Shown: piece by piece, positions 12,971 to 24,375 of the stretch
How the letters are laid out: each line of letters starts with the position of its first letter
Position numbering within the stretch: the first letter of the stretch is position 1
DNA from: Nageia nagi
Taxonomy: Eukaryota; Pinophyta
Direction: 5' to 3'
Assembly (NCBI GenBank): GCA_050084985.1
Contig: JBITNC010000001.1
Span: 9,300,001-9,364,000, forward strand
DNA: 64,000 nucleotides
Position numbers and translations under genes: made by a program
Notes under the pieces: generated by a model
Seen by the model: only the letters and a program-made list of their open reading frames with translations
What the model was told of the DNA's origin: nothing
Database searches by the model: none

Positions 12971-13509
12971 GGAAGGTAATTTTAAGCCTAATAAGGTGGC
13001 TACAACCCCCTCCCTAGTGGCAATAATCCCAAGACTACTAAGTGGGATGATCCATTATTAATCATAAAGGCAAGAATGGTAGAAATAGTAACATTTCCAA
13101 TAGCAAGCCTTCTACTCCGAAAGGTGGTTTCGATTCAGGTAACTCTTCTAATGCTACTGGGAAATAGGCTGTTTGTGAAGGTGGTTCTATTCTATTCCTT
13201 CAAGCTCCCTCTTAGCTAGTTGAGATTCTATCGGCACTTGTGCCATACCCAACAATGGTTTCCTCTTCTGGGCTGATTTTCTCGAACTCCTAAGATAGGA
13301 TTATTGTTCAATCCCCTCCTCAAGGGAAGGGAATCTTTCAAACACATGGGGGTCGGAAATCCCATAGTCCTCCCCATGGTTCTTTTCATCCCAAGAAATG
13401 TCACCATTATGCTTTGATTTTGGGTGACTAGGATGGTTTTTTGAGTAATCCTTATGAATCACTCTTTGGGTTTAAGGACTCAAAGGAGGTGGAAGCCAAA
13501 ATCATGGAT

Positions 13510-14520
13510 CATCATCTTTCATGATTTTTATGTCATGGAATGTTCGAGGGTTGTCGAACCCTACTTGCAAATATTTGGTTTGAAATGTGATTACTGCTTG
13601 CGTCCATTAGTTATGTGCATTGGATGTTTTATGTTTGCAAGACATCAATATGCCAGGCTTTCATTTGCAATCGACCTGCATTGCGATTTGGTTGGAGAGC
13701 CACTTTTACATTACTAATCATTGTAACAATAAAGGTGGTGTTGATTTATTTATTGCTAAAAGGTGGCATTCCCATTTTGTCACTTGGGGAACTGATCCCA
13801 CCAACCAAGAGTGTGGGTCCTTCTCGAGGTGGCTAGTACATCCTTTGGTATTCTAAATATTTATGCTTCTAATGATGCATCTGAGCATTATTCATTATGG
13901 CATTGGATCATCTTTTCTCTGCCTCAAGCCACATGGTTAATGTGTGGGGGCTTTAATATGACTGAGTGAGCCTTTGATAAGATTGGTATTCATATTACGA
14001 GGAGGCCTAGTGGGGATTGTCATGCCTAGTACTTCATGCAAAGCAGATTAGATTTTGTTGACCTTAATGCCTATTTTGTGCCAATCGATTTTCCACATTA
14101 CCTTTGGTACACATGTTCCAATTTCTAAGCTTGAGATTCCTGTATTAACGTCTGCTTGATCGTGCCATGTTTTCTAGTCAACAAATGTTTCGCTTTAATC
14201 GACATAACCACTTAGTGCCATTTATGGAAGTCATGCTAGGCACCACCACCTCAAATCATGCACCGATTCAGTTCACCATTACTCATGACCATCTGCCTCC
14301 TATGCAATGCATGACTCAATTCCTTTTGAACATGTCGTTTCTAAGTTCTCCTTCAATGTTTTCTCATATTCATCATATTTGGAACTTGGTTCCCTGCCCT
14401 ATTGGCATTCATGGGCACATTAAGTGGTGGAATTATGCTATCTCTTGCACAACAGTTCTACTTCGTACCCTTAGGCAGAAGGTTGCTAAATCTAGACAAC
14501 ATTTTAATGTTGCTTTATAG
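13510..14520 (+). pseudogene. LINE endonuclease domain relic
   Basis: It begins FMSWNVRGLSNP (about 13525), the conserved start of the exonuclease-endonuclease-phosphatase fold in plant LINEs. Later fragments LCLQDINMPGFHL, LDRAMFSSQQMFR and TSNHAPIQFTITHD (about 14152-14285) match the order of the active-site blocks; the last corresponds to the usual SDHxPI block, here SNHAPI, so the catalytic Asp is changed to Asn. At least two frame changes and several stops are present. Confidence 0.65.
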
Positions 14521-14879
14521 GAGAAATTGATCAGAGTTATGCTTAAGTTGGAAGTTGACCCTTTCTCTATTGCACTTCAGTATCAGACTGCTCAAATTTG
14601 CCAAGAGCTTAAGATTGTATACATCTATGAAGCTTGAGGTGCCCAAATTAAAGCCATAATGTATTGGATTATAGTGGGTGATAAAGTGACCAAGGAATTT
14701 TTCAATAGGCTCTGCCCCCTATCAAACTACTCAATTCATATCCCCTTTTGATGGTCAAAATCAGGTCACCTCCATTGCTGACATATCTGAGGTTTTTGAG
14801 TGACATTAGTCTCATGTTTTTTCTTCGCAACAACCCAATGCTCAAACCCTTGAGGTTGTTTCTACTTGTCTAGCTATCG

Positions 14880-16160
14880 TGGCCAATAAATTGTCTGCAT
14901 CTCAACGGTTATAGTGTGACCAACCCTTACTGTTGGATGATTTAAAAGAAATTCTAGCTCAAACAGCCAATGATAAAGCTCTAGGGTTAGATGGTTTCCC
15001 CTATGATATTTTCAATTTTTTTTGGGATATGATTGGTCCCAACCTTTTTAAGGTTTATCAAGAAGCTATGCATTGTGGGTATTTGTGCAAAATAATCAAC
15101 AAGGGAGTGATTAAGTTTATTCCCAAGCTAAGTGATCCTGAAATTATTACAACTTGGAAGCCCATTACTTTTTTAAATATTAGCTATAAGATCATAGCTA
15201 AAGCTCTTGTTCTAAAGCTGAGACCTTTACTTCCTCTGATTGTTTGGCTTAAGCAAATTAGTTTTATTAAAGGGCATTATATTTTTGATAATGGTTTAGC
15301 TATCTAGGAAGGAATGGAGTGGGCTAGGATTAGCCAACAAGCTACTCTTTTTCTTGAGATTGATTTTGATAAGGCTTATGATAGAATTGAATGGCATTTT
15401 ATTCTTTCCATTCTCAAAGCTCTCAGTTTTGGGAAATATTTCATTCACTTAGTTCACATGTTATTTCAAGATTCAACCACTTTGCTTTCCATTAATGGTT
15501 TGCATTCCTCTACTATTGGTCTATTTATTTATGTGTGTCAAGGTTTCCCTCTAGCCCCTTCTCTCTACATTTTAGTAGTTGAAGCTTTTGGTTATCTTTT
15601 GGCTCAATAGATGTTTGTTGGTAATAGTAAGGGTATTTCTCTTCCTCTTTCCTAGTCCTAGCTTGTTAATGATAATTTTACATATGACTCTTTCTTGAAT
15701 TTGAAAGAGGAAGAGAAGTTTGTTCATCATGCCATTTTTTATCTTAATACCTTTTGCCAAGATTTAGGTTTGAGTGTGCAGTGGCATAAGACTTCTTGTT
15801 ATCGACAGTTTGTTAATGATATACCCTCCTAGCTTCAAAGTTTTTAATGGCATTGTATTACTTTCAGGGAAGTGTTTAAATTTTTAGGTATCCCTTTTGC
15901 TTTTCAATCATCTCCTGCCAAGCTTTGGTCTATTATGGTTCAAAAAGTGGAGCATAAGTTGGAATATTGGTTTACTAAGAAGCTTTATTTGGTTGGGAAT
16001 TTTTAAATTTATTCTAAGGTTCAAGCTGCCACCCATATTTATTACTTCGCATGCTAGGTCTCATCTAAGAATTGCTTTCTCAAACATGGGCAGTTGCTCA
16101 AGGATTTTCTTTAGTCCAATTCTAAAGACAAAAGAGGGTTCATAGGGTTGCCTGGGAAAA
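14880..16160 (+). pseudogene. LINE reverse transcriptase domain relic
   Basis: The longest readable parts are 14933-15307 (DDLKEILAQTANDKALGLDG, FWDMIG, GVIKFIPKL, KPITFLNISYKIIAKAL) and 15314-15610 (LFLEIDFDKAYDRIEWHF, then CQGFPLAPSLY). These are the standard blocks of LINE RT. The first catalytic Asp, in DFDKAYDR, is kept. Where FADD is expected (about 15660-15690) the best frame reads VNDNFTYDSF, so the catalytic pair is lost. A stop separates the two readable parts. Confidence 0.85.
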
Positions 16161-16879
16161 TTGTTGTCTCCCTCAATCTTCAAGTGGTATGGGAATTTTT
16201 GATTGCCATAGACAAGGTATTGCTCTCTGTGCCAAATGGCTTGTTTGATATGTTTCGAGAGAAGAGGCCTAAAAGATTTTATTTTTGTATTTTATTTTTA
16301 CAAGGATTCCTCTAAACTATCAAGCTTGAAAGGGCATGGGCTTTGCTTCCCTCCTTACTAGTCCAATATCTACCACTATTTCTAGCTTTTTTGTTATCAA
16401 AAGTATTTGGAAAGCATGGGAGAAAATTAAACCTTGGCTTCATTGGAAAGGTTTGGATTCTTGTAAAAGTTTTTTGCTAATAATTTGAATGTGTGATGGT
16501 ATTCAATTTTTACTCTTCAAGGTTTACCACTTGCTACTTTTCCTTGGATTCATGCACAAAGATTTTATAAGAAAGGTACTGCTACTTTGTTGGATTTCTA
16601 CTATGTACATGATAGAGGTTGGCTTTATTGGCCTTTGTTTAAATCCAATTATGAGATTCACCTAGATGATAAGAGTACATATGAGGTAGTCTTGGATATT
16701 TTCCCTTTATTAGTTCTTTTTAAGGTTCACACTCAGGCTCAAAGGTTGTGATGGTCAAAATGGCAATGGTATAAAGCAACCCCGTTTCGTAACTACAAGC
16801 CTAGAATTGGATATTGTGGCTCTCTCCTATCCTTTCCATGTATGATAAGCTTAATATTAAGTGGGATCTCATTTCTACT

Positions 16880-17710
16880 AGATCTAAGTGGGGAACTTGA
16901 TTTCAGATAGTTTGGAAAACTTACATTGATCTCTCCTTTTTTGCTTGGTGTCTATTGTCTCAAAGTATTCCGTTGGGGCCTTGGTTGGTCCATCTAGGGG
17001 TTGTTGATCCATGTTGTATTTTTTGTAATCAACCAAAGTCTTTCTTTCACATTTTTTGGGAATGCCCAAAATCTAGGTTTGCATGGCATTGGATTGAGTC
17101 CTTTTTTTGCTCATACATGTCTCATTCCTTTACTTGGTTCCATATTTTGTTAGGGGACTCTCTAGATTTTTCTTTGGCTCATTATGAGATATGACACATA
17201 TTTCGTACTACCATATTGTTCCACATTTGGAAAGATAAAAATAGAATGATTTTTGATCAGTTAGAGCCTTCTGCTTTCTCTCTACTAACAAGCTATTGAT
17301 TTTTCATGATGCTTGGTTATAGATTTGTGTTCAAGTTGATAACATTCAGATGTAGCTTAGCCACCTACATGAACTTATGTATTTTTAGGGAAATGCTCCA
17401 TGCATTGTTCATAGGGTTTCTCCAAAGCCCCCTTCCCGTAAATGCTCTTGTTCCAGGTCTCAACAATGCCATCGCCCTTCACAAAACATCCAATCTCAAT
17501 TACTTCCACCTCATCATGATTGGAATGCTCCACATCCATCGTATGGAGGTGAAAAAAGTTATCAAAGAAATCGATGGTTGGGACATCCAACTTGATTTAC
17601 AAGCTCCTCCAAATTCAACTACTAGGTGGGATGTAGTTCCCAAGTCACCTGACTGCATTGATAACTCAAGTTGGGGTATTGTTTTGATACCTGCTAATAA
17701 TTGGTAGAAT
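16880..17710 (+). pseudogene. LINE C-terminal Cys/His domain and tail relic
   Basis: At 16860-17150 the frame reads KWDLISTRSKWGT-stop-FQIVWK, then VDPCCIFCNQPKSFFHIFWE and CPKSRFAWHWIESFF, the pattern of the zf-RVT domain at the C-terminus of plant L1 ORF2. A 133-codon open frame follows at 17306-17707 and is part of the same tail; I do not recognise a domain in it. Confidence 0.65.
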
Positions 17711-18012
17711 CTGGTAGATGAAGATGATCACCAACCACTCTCTCCCTAGACAAATTAGTTTAAGTTTATGCTTTGTATAGTTTTGTATTCCTTAGATGAC
17801 CATTTTGTACTGTCAATGGCTTTAGTTTCTTTTATAAATCCTAACTTTGGGAGTTGGTTTGACTTTGGGGTGTACTAATATCTTAATGAATTTTAGTAAA
17901 ATATACTCTCTGACATGCCAATTGATTAAAAATGATAAACATTACAAAAATCACCATATGTCAAGTGGAAGATAAAAAATAATTATTTTAATTGATTGAT
18001 ATGCATAGTTTT

Positions 18013-18255
18013 TGTTAGACATCTAATTCTTAAGGATTATGGTATAGATAGTATAGTATTAATTACTATATTTAGTAAATTCATAGCTTTGTGTGTGCTA
18101 GAATTTAGAGTGTCATTTCTTAGAAAATATGAAAATTTACATTGTATCTCAAGGGTCACCCTAGAAAGTGAATGTGAAGAGCCAATCTTCTTGTCTTAAG
18201 GTAATATTCTAACCTAATACAATGCTTTTTGATCTTGGAGTTATTTGACCTAGTA
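18013..18255 (+). repeat. Copia 5' LTR
   Basis: It begins TGTTAGACATCTAATTC and ends GACCTAGTA. It aligns along its whole length to 24128-24375, sharing blocks such as TTTAGTAAATTCATAGC and AATATTCTAACCTAATACA. Confidence 0.85.
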
Positions 18256-18268
18256 TTAGTATCAGAGC
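18256..18268 (+). other. Copia primer-binding site
   Basis: TTAGTATCAGAGC directly follows the LTR and differs by one base from the TGGTATCAGAGC type complementary to the 3' end of initiator tRNA-Met, the usual Copia primer. Confidence 0.75.
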
Positions 18269-20020
18269 ATTGAGTTTTTGTTTCTCTTACTCCATGAACT
18301 TGATAAAATGCTACAAAAAAAAATCCATCCAAAATTTTACTTCTTTTTTTCTTTGAAATCGAGCATTGAAATCCATTTTTGATCACATATTTGGATTAAC
18401 GAATGACTCGATAATGCATACAATGAAGCCCAAATTTGGTAAAGATTTGGGGAAGTTATCATAGTTTGAAGTTTCAACCAAGTAAGTTTCATGTAACAAA
18501 TCATTTCAATGGTTTTGTTTAAAATTTGGTGGTTTTTTATTTGGAAAATACGATATTTTTTTGAATGGCGATATAGTAAATTTCCTTTATGGAAGAAAAT
18601 AATAGTTTTCCTTTACTAGTTCACATGTATTTCAAAACAACCAGCATTTCTTGGTGCCCAACATTTTGGTGTGATTTAACTCCCTTTTTGCTCGTACGCT
18701 AGCCAAACCCATGCCTCCCAATACTCATGTTTCCTTCCATTGAACAAGTCTTGTGACCCTCCTAACATGCCACTCTGGTATCAAACCTATGCATCTTAAT
18801 TTTGACTATTTCCTATGAGCCCCATGCATTGTTCGAAAAACCCCTTGTGTGCCCTTTATTTTCCTTGCAAATCACACCATTTGTTTTCCTCGATGCCCCC
18901 CATACATAGACCTAATGTCTACTGAGTGCACAACCACCACACCTCCCAACTACCAAATCTCATTCGCACTAGCTATTTCCTAGAAAAACCCTACAAACCG
19001 CCTAACCCCTTGCACCATTTTTTGACCTAACAACATGCACTCACCCACATGGAGTCTCTTTGGTGCCTCCCAACAACATAAACTACAAGTCGTTTCTTCA
19101 ATATGCGTACCCACCACTTTTCTACACTTCACAACCCTAATCTACCAGTTTCCTTGTAGATAGACACATGAAAATCAGTAAGCAGAGTTTGACCATATAG
19201 TTAGCACTTTGAACTACCCATTCAGTAGTTTTAGCACAATCAACATACATAATTAGCATTTAAGTTTCATTTTTGAGGTATTTTTGAATTTTGAAGACAT
19301 TTTTGGCCATAACTTACTGTAATAAACTCCATTTTCAGTGAAATATTTTTTGTTGAGTCTAGAATTCAAAACAAATTTCAGTTATGTCAGTTGATGGATA
19401 TTATTTTTGGTGAGAAATTAAAAAATATATTGACAAAGTAGGTATGAAATTTGATTTAGACTTTGGTGAATTTGGCATAATTGAGGGATTCTGCACCTTG
19501 GAGTATTATGTTACCCTTGAAGTTGGAAAAGCAAAATCAGAATTGGAAATAGGTTATTTGGCCGAAGTTGAAGACAATGAAGACAAAAATGATGTTGTTG
19601 AACTGTTAGATGTTGCTTCTACTTTTGCTATGCCATCTCCTCGTAACATGCCTCCTAGAAGAAATCATCCTTTTAAGAGGAGACATGTGATGTAATAAAT
19701 CTCCTTTGATATCCTCTATTCTTTTTGCATTTTTTGATGTGGTGTGAGCAAAAAGAATTTTTATTTTTGTGTGGATGTTGGTTTTTGAAAAAGTGTGTGC
19801 AATTTCTTGAATTGTAAAAGTTTTAAAAAGTAAATAAATAAAGTTTGAAGTTTTTATTTCAAAGATGCATTCCCTTGTGAGTATTGTTGGTGTTGTTTTA
19901 ACCGAAAAAGAAAATTGGCTGGAGTGGTCTAAGAAAATAAAATATATTTTAATTTTCAATGATTTTGGGTTGGTATTTATAATAGTGATAACCAACCTAC
20001 CAAACCAACTAATGCAAAGG
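18269..20020 (+). other. Copia leader region
   Basis: No clear coding domain. An 83-codon open frame (19444-19695, acidic, then Arg/Pro-rich) is not recognised as a gag part. A C-rich stretch at about 18640-19160 differs in composition from its surroundings and could be a separate insertion; I could not identify it. Confidence 0.4.
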
Positions 20021-20029
20021 AGCTTGCAG

Positions 20030-20795
20030 TTTGAAACATGAAAAAAAATAAGACATATGCTTTTATTGCATCTTCGGTTAGTGCAAAGGTTAACCACCAC
20101 ATTAGCTCCATTTATGATGCTTGAAATGTACTAAAGAAACTCAAGGACTTGTTTGACTCCCATTTTGAATTGGAATTAATCCAACTTTAGTTGAAACTTT
20201 TTAACTTAGATTTAAAGAATGATGATCCCATGGCATTGATTTATGAAATTAGAGAAATAATGCATGACATTGACTTTATTGGTGTGAAGATTGATATTGC
20301 TCTCATGGATTTGATTAAGGCATTGTACCCAACATATTCAAATTATCTTGAATCCTTGAAAGCTAGTGGTAACTTGAAGTCTCTCACATTTGATACTTTG
20401 GCAGATAAGATTGCAGAATGTGAGAAGGCATTTGGAAAGAAATCCAATGATTCTACTTCAAACACATTATGTATTGCTCAAAAGGGAAATAATGTTGCAT
20501 ATGATTATTCTTGAGGTGAAAGTAGCAACCGTGGTTGTGGTAGGAGATGGAATCATAAAGGCAAGTGAGGCAGATTTAATCAAGGTGATTGTGATGAGAG
20601 GAATAATCTCCATTGTGAAATATGCGATAGACAGGTCCATGAAGCTAATACCTATTGCACTCCATGGGAGAAGATCAAAGAAAGGAATGAAAAATGAGAG
20701 TAAGACGAGTAAGAATTCTGATTCTACTCATTATGTTACTGCATATTGTAACAATACAATTGAAAATTTATGCAATACTTCATTTGCATCTTGAG
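20030..20795 (+). pseudogene. Copia gag relic
   Basis: Stretches AYAFIASSVSAKVNHHISSI, LKKLKDLFDSHFELE and, at 20191-20514, LFNLDLKNDDPMALIYEIRE and KALYPTYSNYLESLKASG match the UBN2-type gag of plant Copia elements. At about 20610-20660 another frame gives CEICDRQVHEANTYC, a zinc knuckle-like CX2CX4HX5C. Stops after SIYDA and ELIQL and a frame change near 20515 break it. Confidence 0.75.
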
Positions 20796-20796
20796 A

Positions 20797-20998
20797 GGAT
20801 GCATGGTTGCTTGATACTAGTGCAACATGTCACATGATGTTTCAAAGGGAATCATTTGAAGGGATGAATACCAACATTGATGATGTAGTATACTTTGTTG
20901 ACAAATCCTATATCAAACCTTTAGGTATTGGTAGTGTGAGACTCAAACTGCTAGGTCTTTCAGATATGATTCTTCATAATGTGATCTATCTTCCTTAA
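20797..20998 (+). pseudogene. Copia aspartic protease relic
   Basis: It reads WLLDTSATCHMMFQRESF and continues to MILHNVIYLP, the length and layout of Copia protease. The active site expected as DSGA reads DTSA, replacing the conserved Gly. A stop precedes the domain (about 20793) and another follows at 20996. Confidence 0.75.
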
Positions 20999-21022
20999 TT
21001 GTGAAGGACCCTATTATCCCTT

Positions 21023-21976
21023 GTGCTCATTCGAAAACAAGGACACTCAATTCATATGTTCGATGGAATTATGGAGATAACAAGGTCTTTTGACAACAAA
21101 GTGGTGATGATTGGAACAAAGAATGAGAAGCTATTTAAGATGCATGGAAGTTATACCAAATCAATGAATTTTGCCTACCTTACCCATAAAGAAAAAGGTA
21201 CTCTCTCATCTAGTCTTTTGTGGCATGCAAGATTTGGTCATCTCAATTTTGATGATCTCCATTTGTTGAAAAAGAGAGGTTTTTTGGGATTGCCTACTAT
21301 TCCTAGGAACATATAACCTTGTGAAACATGTCTCCTAGGAAAGCATAGCAAACAACCTTTTCCTGATTCAAAATTTAGAGCATGTAGAAAATTAGAACTC
21401 ATACACTTTGATTCATGTAGACCATTGCTTGACTCTTCTACTAATAGAAATAAATATATCATAAGTCTCATAGATGATTACACTAGGATGTGTTGGGTGT
21501 ATTTGTTGAAGAACAAGTAAATTTAAGGAATTTCATGTGATGATTGGGAAAGAAACTAACATTCATATTGGCACACTTAGTTCTTATAATGGGAGTGAAT
21601 ACACTTCAGTTGAATTCAAGAACTATCTTAGTCAACATGGAATCAAGCATCAAACTATTTTTCATTATAATCTGCAATATAATGGTGTAGCTAAGAGGAT
21701 GAATAGAACTTTGTTGAATATAACATGGGCATTGTTGTTTTTCAAGAATGTGAAAATGATATTTTATGGTGATGTGATTGTTTGTGTATGTATGTTAGAA
21801 ATATATTTCCATCTCATGCTCTTGATGATAAGACTCCGTATGAAATGTGGTTTGGTTGTGTTCCTTTGGTTCGACATCTCAAGGTTTTTGGTTCCACCTA
21901 TTATTCCCTAGTCCCTAAGGAACAAAGGAACAAAGTGGTTCCAAGAGTCAAAAATGTATTTTCTTGGGGTACTTAG
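21023..21976 (+). pseudogene. Copia integrase relic
   Basis: The GAG-pre-integrase zinc region is visible as LLWHARFGHLNFDDLHLLKK then, after a stop, CETCLLGKHSKQPF. The core reads LIHFDSCRPLLD, ISLIDDYTRMCWVYLL, then in the next frame GTLSSYNGSEYTSVEF. The catalytic Asp expected in the SDNG block is Tyr (21585-21587), while the Glu in SEY remains. Near 21520 the frame shifts. Integrase would insert the cDNA; this copy cannot be active. Confidence 0.85.
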
Positions 21977-22625
21977 ATACTACCAAGGGCTATAAGCTTT
22001 ATGATGAGGTAAACAAAAAGTTCCTCTTTATAAGGGACATCATTTGTTTGGAATGTTCCAATAGTGAATTGACTGTTGAGCAACATATTGATCACCTTGA
22101 TAGGTTTACACATGGAAATCATTTCTTTGAACATGATTACGAGATTCCAAACATTGAGGGGGGGATCCTTATGTTGGATCAATCTTTGGAATCTACACCA
22201 CTTATGCCTATTTTGAAAGTGCCTGATCTAGTAGTAGCACCTGTTCTAGGAGTACATGTACCTCCTCCACCATAACAAGATCCTTCCTCTATCAATTTTA
22301 GCAGCTCCTTTGGATGATTTGATTTAAGGGATCAATAGGTTGAGTCTTGAAGGAAATGAAGAACCTACTTAGCTTGTTGAGCAACTTGAAACATCATAGA
22401 ATATTCCTAAATGGCTCTCCAAAACACTTGAGAGTGTTCATTCTAATGAAGTTGGAAATATGGGAACTAGGAGTTCCTACAGAGACATAATTGAATATGG
22501 AATAGTAGAGGGTTCAGATTCAGATAATGATGTTGAGGATATGGAATGTTATTTTGATTGTGAATTGAATTTATCTTTTGATTGTGACTTGACTTCCTTT
22601 AAAGAAGATTTTTCTCATGATGTCT

Positions 22626-23300
22626 AGAAGGATGCTACGAAGGAGTATGATGCTCTCATCAAGAATGGGACATGGAAGTTGGTGGATCCTCCATATGGAA
22701 CCAAACCTATTGGATGCATGTGGTTCTATAAAAATAAGTATAGATTAGACAACTCACTTGAGAAACACAAAGCGAGGCTTATGGCTAAGGGTTTTGCATA
22801 GAAAGAAGGTATAGACTATGATGAGACCTTTGCTCCCACAATAAAAAGGGCTATTATTTATTTTTTGTTAGCAAAGTCAGCTCAACATGGATGAAAATTT
22901 CATTAGATGGATGTGAATACTTCTTTATTGAATGGTGATTTGAAAGAAAATGTGTACATGAGACAACCAAAAGGATTTGTAGTGAAGGGAAAGGAACAAA
23001 AAGTTTGTAAGCTCATCAAGTCCTTGTATGGCCTAAAACAAGCTCCTCGCACTTCGTATGAAAAGCTTATTGAGCATATCTTGAAGATAAAATTTGAACA
23101 CTTTAATCTTGATGATGCAACATTGTTTATCAGAAAAGTTGGCAAAACTATTGTATATCTTGTGGTGTATGTAGATGATCTTTTGATAACTAGGAAATAT
23201 GAAAGTTACATTGCATTCATGAAACAAGATTTGAAGAGAGGTTTTGAAAAGATAAATGTGAGACATCTTCATTACTATTTTGCATTTAAGTGACATAAAA
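22626..23300 (+). pseudogene. Copia reverse transcriptase relic
   Basis: It starts at EYDALIKNGTWKLVDPP and continues with KARLMAKGFA-stop-KEGIDYDETFAP. A second part begins MDVNTSLLNGDLKENVYMRQ (22907) and includes SLYGLKQAPR. The catalytic loop YVDD is intact at 23168-23179. One frameshift lies near 22880 and stops near 22800 and 22895. The 22275-22625 stretch before it is the usual variable linker, with no domain. Confidence 0.9.
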
Positions 23301-23339
23301 TCCAAGGTAAATTTTCATTTCCTAAAGGAAGTACATTGG

Positions 23340-24119
23340 AGAATTGTTGAACAGATTTGGCTTGAAAGATTGTAATCATCTTTCCACTTCAATGGAACAA
23401 AATTTGAAGTTGAAATCTATTGAAGGGAATGCATTTGAGGATGCAACAAAGTATAGACAACTTATTGGAATTCTCATATATTTATTCCAAAACCAGGCCA
23501 AACATTTCATTTTTGATTGGAATTCTCTTTTAGTTTATGCAAAAATTATGTAAAGGACATTGGAATGCAACAAAAAGAGTTCTCTGATATTTAAAAGGCA
23601 TATAGGAATTAGAGCTAAAGTATTCCCAAGTAGGAGACTTCAAATTTATTTGATATATAGATTCAAACTTTGGTGGTGATAAAGAAAATGGAGTTTCAAC
23701 TTCAAGATATGCCATGAGTCTTGGATCCTTAGCTATCTTTTGGAGATCATGAAAGCATTCCATTTTGACAAATTCCACTATAGAGGTAGAGTATGTGGTT
23801 GTTGTAGAGGCAACAAAGGAGATTGTGTGGCTCAGGAAGATACTGAAATATTTGCAAGAAAATAGGTGAATCCAACTCCAGTTTTGATCAATAATATTTT
23901 ACAATTCAATTGGCCAAGAATCCAAAGTTTCATGATCAAACAAAGCACATCAACACAAAGTATCATTTGATTCGACATGATGTAGAGGTTAAGACAATTC
24001 AATTGAAACATTATCCCACAGATGAGCAAGTAGCGAACATCTTCACCAAGGCACTTGGAAGAGAAAAGTTCGAGAAGTTTAGGAAGATGCTTGGAATTAC
24101 CAACTCCTCTTTGGATTAA
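23340..24119 (+). pseudogene. Copia RNase H and C-terminal relic
   Basis: Fragments in three frames: LNRFGLKDCNHLSTSMEQNL and KYRQLIGILIYL (23344-23553), then STIEVEYVVVVEATKEIVWL (about 23777-23836), the RNase H block with the conserved Glu, and finally TKHINTKYHLIRHDVE with EQVANIFTKALG up to the stop at 24117-24119, which is the usual end of Copia pol just before the polypurine tract. Confidence 0.85.
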
Positions 24120-24127
24120 GGGGGGAA
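24116..24127 (+). other. Copia polypurine tract
   Basis: TTAAGGGGGGAA lies immediately before the right LTR and would prime plus-strand DNA synthesis. Confidence 0.75.
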
Positions 24128-24375
24128 TGTTAGAAACCTAATCCTTAATTATTATGGTATAGATATTAAAGTATTAGTTACTAACTATATTTAGTAAATT
24201 CATAGCCTTGTGTGTTCTAGAATTTAGAGTGTCATTGCTTGGAGAATATGAAGAGTTATATTGTATCTCAAGTGTCACTCAAGAAGGTGAATGTGAAGAT
24301 TCAATCTTCTTATGTATTAAGACAATATTCTAACCTAATACATTACTTTTGATCTTGGAGTTATCCAACCTAATA
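24128..24375 (+). repeat. Copia 3' LTR
   Basis: It begins TGTTAGAAACCTAATCC and ends CCAACCTAATA. It matches the left LTR throughout with scattered substitutions. Confidence 0.85.

Larger units (their letters stand above)
12180..17900 (+). mobile_element. Degenerate L1-type LINE retrotransposon
   Basis: A near full-length but dead plant LINE. In order: ORF1 with a DUF4283-like region and zinc knuckle (12400-12960), an apurinic-type endonuclease starting FMSWNVRGLSNP (about 13525), reverse transcriptase (14933-16100), and a Cys/His-rich C-terminal domain (16900-17150). The 3' end is probably near 17900, after GTACTAATATCTTAATGAAT and a short A-rich tail. Many stops and frameshifts break it, so no protein can be made. 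I could not define target-site duplications, and the 5' edge is approximate. Confidence 0.85.
18013..24375 (+). mobile_element. Degenerate Ty1/copia LTR retrotransposon
   Basis: Two LTRs of about 245 bases (18013-18255 and 24128-24375), a tRNA-Met-type primer-binding site just inside the left LTR, gag-protease-integrase-RT-RNase H in Copia order, and a G-rich polypurine tract just before the right LTR. The LTRs are roughly 85-90% alike by eye, so the insertion is old. Frameshifts and stops occur in every domain. Flanks next to the LTRs are GTTTT and TTTTT, an imperfect candidate target duplication. Confidence 0.9.

Noticed and set aside
19606-20100. 164-codon minus-strand open frame
   Set aside because: It is antisense to the Copia leader and gag, without motifs.
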